Origin: Algibacter sp.
Lineage (GTDB): Bacteria > Bacteroidota > Bacteroidia > Flavobacteriales > Flavobacteriaceae
Direction of reading: 5' to 3'
NCBI RefSeq assembly: GCF_029245835.1
Contig: NZ_JAQWOO010000032.1
Coordinates: forward strand, 1 to 64,000
DNA: 64,000 nt
The notes beneath the pieces are model-generated. The model was not told where the DNA came from. It did not search any database and saw only the letters and a program-made list of their open reading frames with translations. The position numbers were made by a program, and so were the translations under genes. Numbering within the stretch: the first letter of the stretch is position 1; every line of letters starts with the position of its first letter. Below are positions 61,371 to 64,000 of this stretch, in pieces.

Positions 61371-62453
61371 ATGGAAAACACAAAAAAAATGAGAACCTGG
61401 TTAGATGATTTAAACTTAGATCATCCGTTAGTAATAGCAGGTCCGTGTAGCGCAGAAACTGAAGAGCAAGTATTAAAAATTGCTCACGAATTGAAGGATA
61501 CCGATGTAAGCTATTTTAGAGCTGGGATTTGGAAACCAAGAACACGTCCAGGGAATTTTGAAGGTGTTGGAGCATTAGGCTTAAAATGGTTGCAAAAAGT
61601 AAAGGCAGAAACGGGAATGAAAGTGTGCACGGAAGTTGCCAATGCCGCCCACGTAAAATTAGCTTTAGAGCATGATATTGATTTATTATGGATTGGTGCA
61701 CGTTCTACAGTGTCTCCTTTTATCATGCAAGAGATTGCTGAAGCTTTAAAAGGTACAGATAAACCTGTTTTAGTTAAAAATCCAGTGAATCCAGATTTAG
61801 CCTTATGGTTAGGTGGTATTGAAAGAATTTATAGTTCTGGAGTTAAAAATATAGGGGCTATCCATAGAGGGTTTTCTACTTATGCAAAAACAAAGTATCG
61901 TAATACTCCAGAATGGCAATTAGCAATTGAGTTTCAAAATAAATATCCTGATATTCCTTTAATTAACGATCCGTCGCATATTACTGGTAAGAGAGATATG
62001 ATTCACGAAGTGTCTCAGGAGGCTTTAGATTTAAATTTTGATGGCTTGATGATTGAAACACATTACGATCCGGATAATGCTTGGAGTGATGCTGCACAAC
62101 AGGTTACACCTGCTACTTTAGTTCAAATTATGAAAGATTTAAAAATTAGAAAAGAAAGTAATTCTGAGGAGGAATATACAAAAACGTTGAATACCTTAAG
62201 AGCTCAGATTGATGTAGTAGATAATCAGATTATCGATTTACTAGGTAAGCGTATGCAAGCTGCTGATGGAATTGGCGAACTCAAGAAAAGTAAAAATGTT
62301 GCTGTTTTACAATCTAAACGTTGGAACGAGATATTAGGTAAAATGGTTTTAGAGGGAGAGCAACATGGCTTAAGTGAAGAGTTTATCTTGAGAATGTTTA
62401 AAGCGGTTCATCAAGAATCGATTAATCATCAAGAGAAAGTAATTAATGGATAG
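61371..62453 (+). CDS. Bifunctional DAHP synthase / chorismate mutase
   Basis: This 360-residue fusion has two parts. Residues 1 to about 260 form a DAHP synthase of the KDO8P-synthase-like class (VIAGPCSAETEEQVLKIA, RAGIWKPRTRPGNFEG, GAIHRGFSTYAKTKYRN, INDPSHITGKRDMI), the first step of the aromatic pathway. From about residue 265 an AroQ chorismate mutase follows (LRAQIDVVDNQIIDLLGKRM, ADGIGELKKSKNVAVLQSKRW). The mutase feeds both pheA and tyrA of the same operon and probably gives feedback inhibition to the synthase, as in similar fusions of Bacteroidota and Bacillus. A strong terminator follows. Confidence 0.93.
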   Translation: MENTKKMRTWLDDLNLDHPLVIAGPCSAETEEQVLKIAHELKDTDVSYFRAGIWKPRTRPGNFEGVGALGLKWLQKVKAETGMKVCTEVANAAHVKLALEHDIDLLWIGARSTVSPFIMQEIAEALKGTDKPVLVKNPVNPDLALWLGGIERIYSSGVKNIGAIHRGFSTYAKTKYRNTPEWQLAIEFQNKYPDIPLINDPSHITGKRDMIHEVSQEALDLNFDGLMIETHYDPDNAWSDAAQQVTPATLVQIMKDLKIRKESNSEEEYTKTLNTLRAQIDVVDNQIIDLLGKRMQAADGIGELKKSKNVAVLQSKRWNEILGKMVLEGEQHGLSEEFILRMFKAVHQESINHQEKVING

Positions 62454-62481
62454 TAGCTATTAATTTTTTGACATAAAAAAG

Positions 62482-62505
62482 CCTCGCAATTGCGAGGTTT
62501 TTTTT
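62482..62505 (+). terminator. Terminator of the phenylalanine/tyrosine operon
   Basis: A self-complementary CCTCGCAATTGCGAGG stem followed by eight T; A-rich bases in front make it work for the convergent minus-strand gene as well. Confidence 0.9.
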
Positions 62506-62523
62506 ATTTCAGAATAAGAAAAA

Positions 62524-62976
62524 CTATTGCTTATTTCTTTTAAAAAGGTAACGTGTTATAAAAATACCTTGTCCGTCTCCTTTTCCACCTTCGCTTTCAA
62601 CACCGCTCGTTACAAAAGCTAATTCCCAGCCTTCTTCAATCATGGTATTTATTTTGGATTCTATTATCGCATCATTTGCTGCAATATTTTGAAAACGGAT
62701 ACCGCCAATATTATAAAAGTTTAATAATTTGGTTTCGTCAAAACCTTTAACTCTTATTTCTCCACGTTTAGATTTGTTACGTCCATTATCATCTTCGGTT
62801 TGGGTAGATGTAAACTCTTTGTAATCTTTCTGATCATTGGCACTAATAATTCTAGAGCGTCCTAATCCATTAGGAACAATAGATTCTACACTTGTTACTA
62901 CTTTGTACTCTACTTGAGCGTTTGTATCAATGAAAGTCAATAAAGAAATGGCTAATACAATAAATAATTTTTTCAT
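62524..62976 (-). CDS. Secreted hypothetical protein
   Basis: This 150-residue protein has a signal peptide (KKLFIVLAISLLTFIDTNAQ, cleavage after the Ala-Gln region at about residue 20). The mature part has EYKVVTSVESIVPNGLGRSR, NFYNIGGIRFQNIAANDAI and MIEEGWELAFVTSGVESE; the last segment resembles the DUF4177 end (GWE-[LV]), so it may be a small periplasmic member of that group. It starts at the internal Met because the nine residues before it precede the signal. Function unknown; it faces the aromatic operon and shares its terminator. Confidence 0.65.
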   Translation of the reverse strand: MKKLFIVLAISLLTFIDTNAQVEYKVVTSVESIVPNGLGRSRIISANDQKDYKEFTSTQTEDDNGRNKSKRGEIRVKGFDETKLLNFYNIGGIRFQNIAANDAIIESKINTMIEEGWELAFVTSGVESEGGKGDGQGIFITRYLFKRNKQ

Positions 62977-63062
62977 GTTGTTGATGTTTTTATAATTTGA
63001 CAACTAATATACCTATTCTTACGTTTAAAATAATTTTTTTAAGTTATTTTTGGAGAATTGTT

Positions 63063-64000
63063 ATGACAGGACACGTTTACAAATCTACAGGGAGTTGGTA
63101 CACAGTTAAAACCGAATTAGGGCAAACTTACGAATGCCGTATCAAAGGGAAATTCCGTTTAAAAGGCATTAAAAGTACCAACCCTATTTCTGTTGGTGAT
63201 GTTGTAGATTTTGAATTAGAAACAGATAATAATACAGAAACAGGTGTTATTAATACTATTCATGATAGAAAAAACTACATTGTTAGAAAGTCTGTAAACC
63301 TCTCCAAGCAAACTCATATTATTGCTGCTAATTTAGATCAGGTTTTTTTAATGATTACCATTAATAATCCGCCAACGCTAACTAGCTTTATTGATCGGTT
63401 TTTAGTAACTGCGGAAGCCTATTCTATAAAAACGATTTTATTATTTAACAAGATTGATACTTATGACGAAGAGACTTTAAACGAAGTTAAATTTCTAGCT
63501 CATATTTATAGAGAAATTGGCTATGAATGTATTGGGGTTTCTGCTAAAACTGGAAAAAATGTAGATAAAGTAAAATCGCTAATGATTGGTAAAACAAGTA
63601 TGTTTTCTGGTCATTCTGGAGTTGGTAAATCAACACTTGTAAATACCATTGAGCCTTCATTAAATATTAAAACTAAAGAAATATCAACACAACATAGCCA
63701 AGGGCAACATACCACTACTTTTGCAGAAATGTTCGATTTAAGCTTCGGTGCAAAAATTATTGATACGCCAGGAATAAAGGGTTTTGGTATTGTTGATATG
63801 GAACCAGAAGAAATAGGGGATTATTTTCCTGAAATTTTCAAATTAAAACAAGATTGCAAATTCAATAATTGTTTGCATGTGCAAGAACCTAAATGCGCTG
63901 TAAAAGAAGCTTTAGATAGAGAAGAGATTGCATATTCACGCTATAGAAGTTATTTGCAAATGTTAGAAGGTGAAGATGAGCATTACCGTACCGATATTTG
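63063..64000 (+). CDS. rsgA: Ribosome small-subunit GTPase RsgA (3' end cut by the window)
   Basis: About 312 residues of the circularly permuted GTPase RsgA are present. An OB-fold N-terminus (MTGHVYKSTGSWYTVKTELG) is followed by the permuted GTPase in the order G4 (LLFNKIDTYDEE), G1 (GHSGVGKSTLVNT) and G3 (IIDTPGIKGFG), then the zinc segment with Cys residues in DCKFNNCLHVQEPKCAV. The protein helps the last maturation steps of the 30S subunit. The reading frame is still open at 64000, but family length suggests that only a few residues are missing. ATG 63063 is the start because the typical GxVxKS(T/..)G beginning follows it. Confidence 0.95.
   Translation, partial: MTGHVYKSTGSWYTVKTELGQTYECRIKGKFRLKGIKSTNPISVGDVVDFELETDNNTETGVINTIHDRKNYIVRKSVNLSKQTHIIAANLDQVFLMITINNPPTLTSFIDRFLVTAEAYSIKTILLFNKIDTYDEETLNEVKFLAHIYREIGYECIGVSAKTGKNVDKVKSLMIGKTSMFSGHSGVGKSTLVNTIEPSLNIKTKEISTQHSQGQHTTTFAEMFDLSFGAKIIDTPGIKGFGIVDMEPEEIGDYFPEIFKLKQDCKFNNCLHVQEPKCAVKEALDREEIAYSRYRSYLQMLEGEDEHYRTDI

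Noticed and set aside
1-64000. CRISPR array, tRNA, rRNA or prophage
   Set aside because: The repeats are palindromic and scattered with irregular spacing between genes. I saw no regularly spaced direct repeats, cas genes, cloverleaf or phage genes.

Overview
The window is an AT-rich chromosomal segment of a member of the Bacteroidota, almost certainly family Flavobacteriaceae. The evidence is gldA (gliding motility), the flavobacterial -33 TTG / -7 TAnnTTTG promoter pattern, N-acyl-type arginine genes of the ArgF' kind, a split metH, lipoproteins with flavobacterial features, and the intergenic repeats of this group, including one that encodes the peptide tail [11 protein letters not shown] can see no rRNA, tRNA, CRISPR, phage or transposase gene. 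Most of the DNA encodes amino-acid and sulfur anabolism.

Layout. (1) 261-9047: a divergent cluster for oxidative glycoside breakdown through 3-keto sugars. It has a GMC dehydrogenase with its small Tat subunit, two DUF1080 (3-keto-glycoside hydrolase type) lipoproteins, two TIM-barrel isomerase/epimerase-like proteins, a Gfo/Idh/MocA dehydrogenase and an MFS transporter. (2) 9217-21315: a combined arginine and proline operon (GNAT, argG, argC, proC, argD, proA, proB, a frameshifted GNAT, argF', argB, argE, argH), preceded by two short arginine-rich leader ORFs. An esterase follows. (3) 22573-24867: leuA-leuB on the minus strand. (4) 25010-33238: a helical protein of unknown function, then a SAM-I riboswitch, metY, a giant MetX-aspartokinase-homoserine dehydrogenase fusion, and a second sulfhydrylase gene. 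(5) 33489-45961: sulfur assimilation. It has a DUF3360-type permease, an Rrf2 regulator, a DUF2061 protein, cysH, cysD, cysN, a sulfite reductase-HEPN-CobA fusion, a Met8-like siroheme enzyme, a ferredoxin/flavodoxin-NADP reductase type flavoprotein, cysE and cysM. (6) 46079-51191: split metH, a 77-residue ORF, and metF. (7) 51226-57843: a PagL-like enzyme, a VOC protein, a head-GIN lipoprotein, ackA-pta and gldA. (8) 57996-62453: a phenylalanine/tyrosine operon (pheA, aminotransferase, tyrA, DAHP synthase-chorismate mutase) behind a Phe/Tyr-rich leader peptide and a textbook attenuator. (9) A secreted hypothetical protein and a nearly complete rsgA, cut by the window end.

How the genes work together. 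Sulfate is activated and reduced to sulfide (cysDN, cysH, SiR, siroheme enzymes). Sulfide is fixed into cysteine (cysE/cysM) or homocysteine (MetX-ThrA fusion plus MetY/MetZ), and homocysteine is methylated by split MetH with methyl groups from MetF. Regulation visible in the DNA includes a SAM riboswitch, Arg and Phe leader peptides, and a perfect palindrome over the -7 box of the cys operon that is a good candidate Rrf2 operator.

The most unusual layer is the intergenic DNA. At least four families of short palindromic or structured repeats fill the spacers inside the biosynthetic operons. One family (R2) brackets spacers precisely, with an inverted copy right after the upstream stop codon and a direct copy ending a few bases before the next start codon. 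Another (R3, about 90-105 bp) shows compensatory base changes in its closing stem. Two repeat families supply the last codons and stop of real genes.
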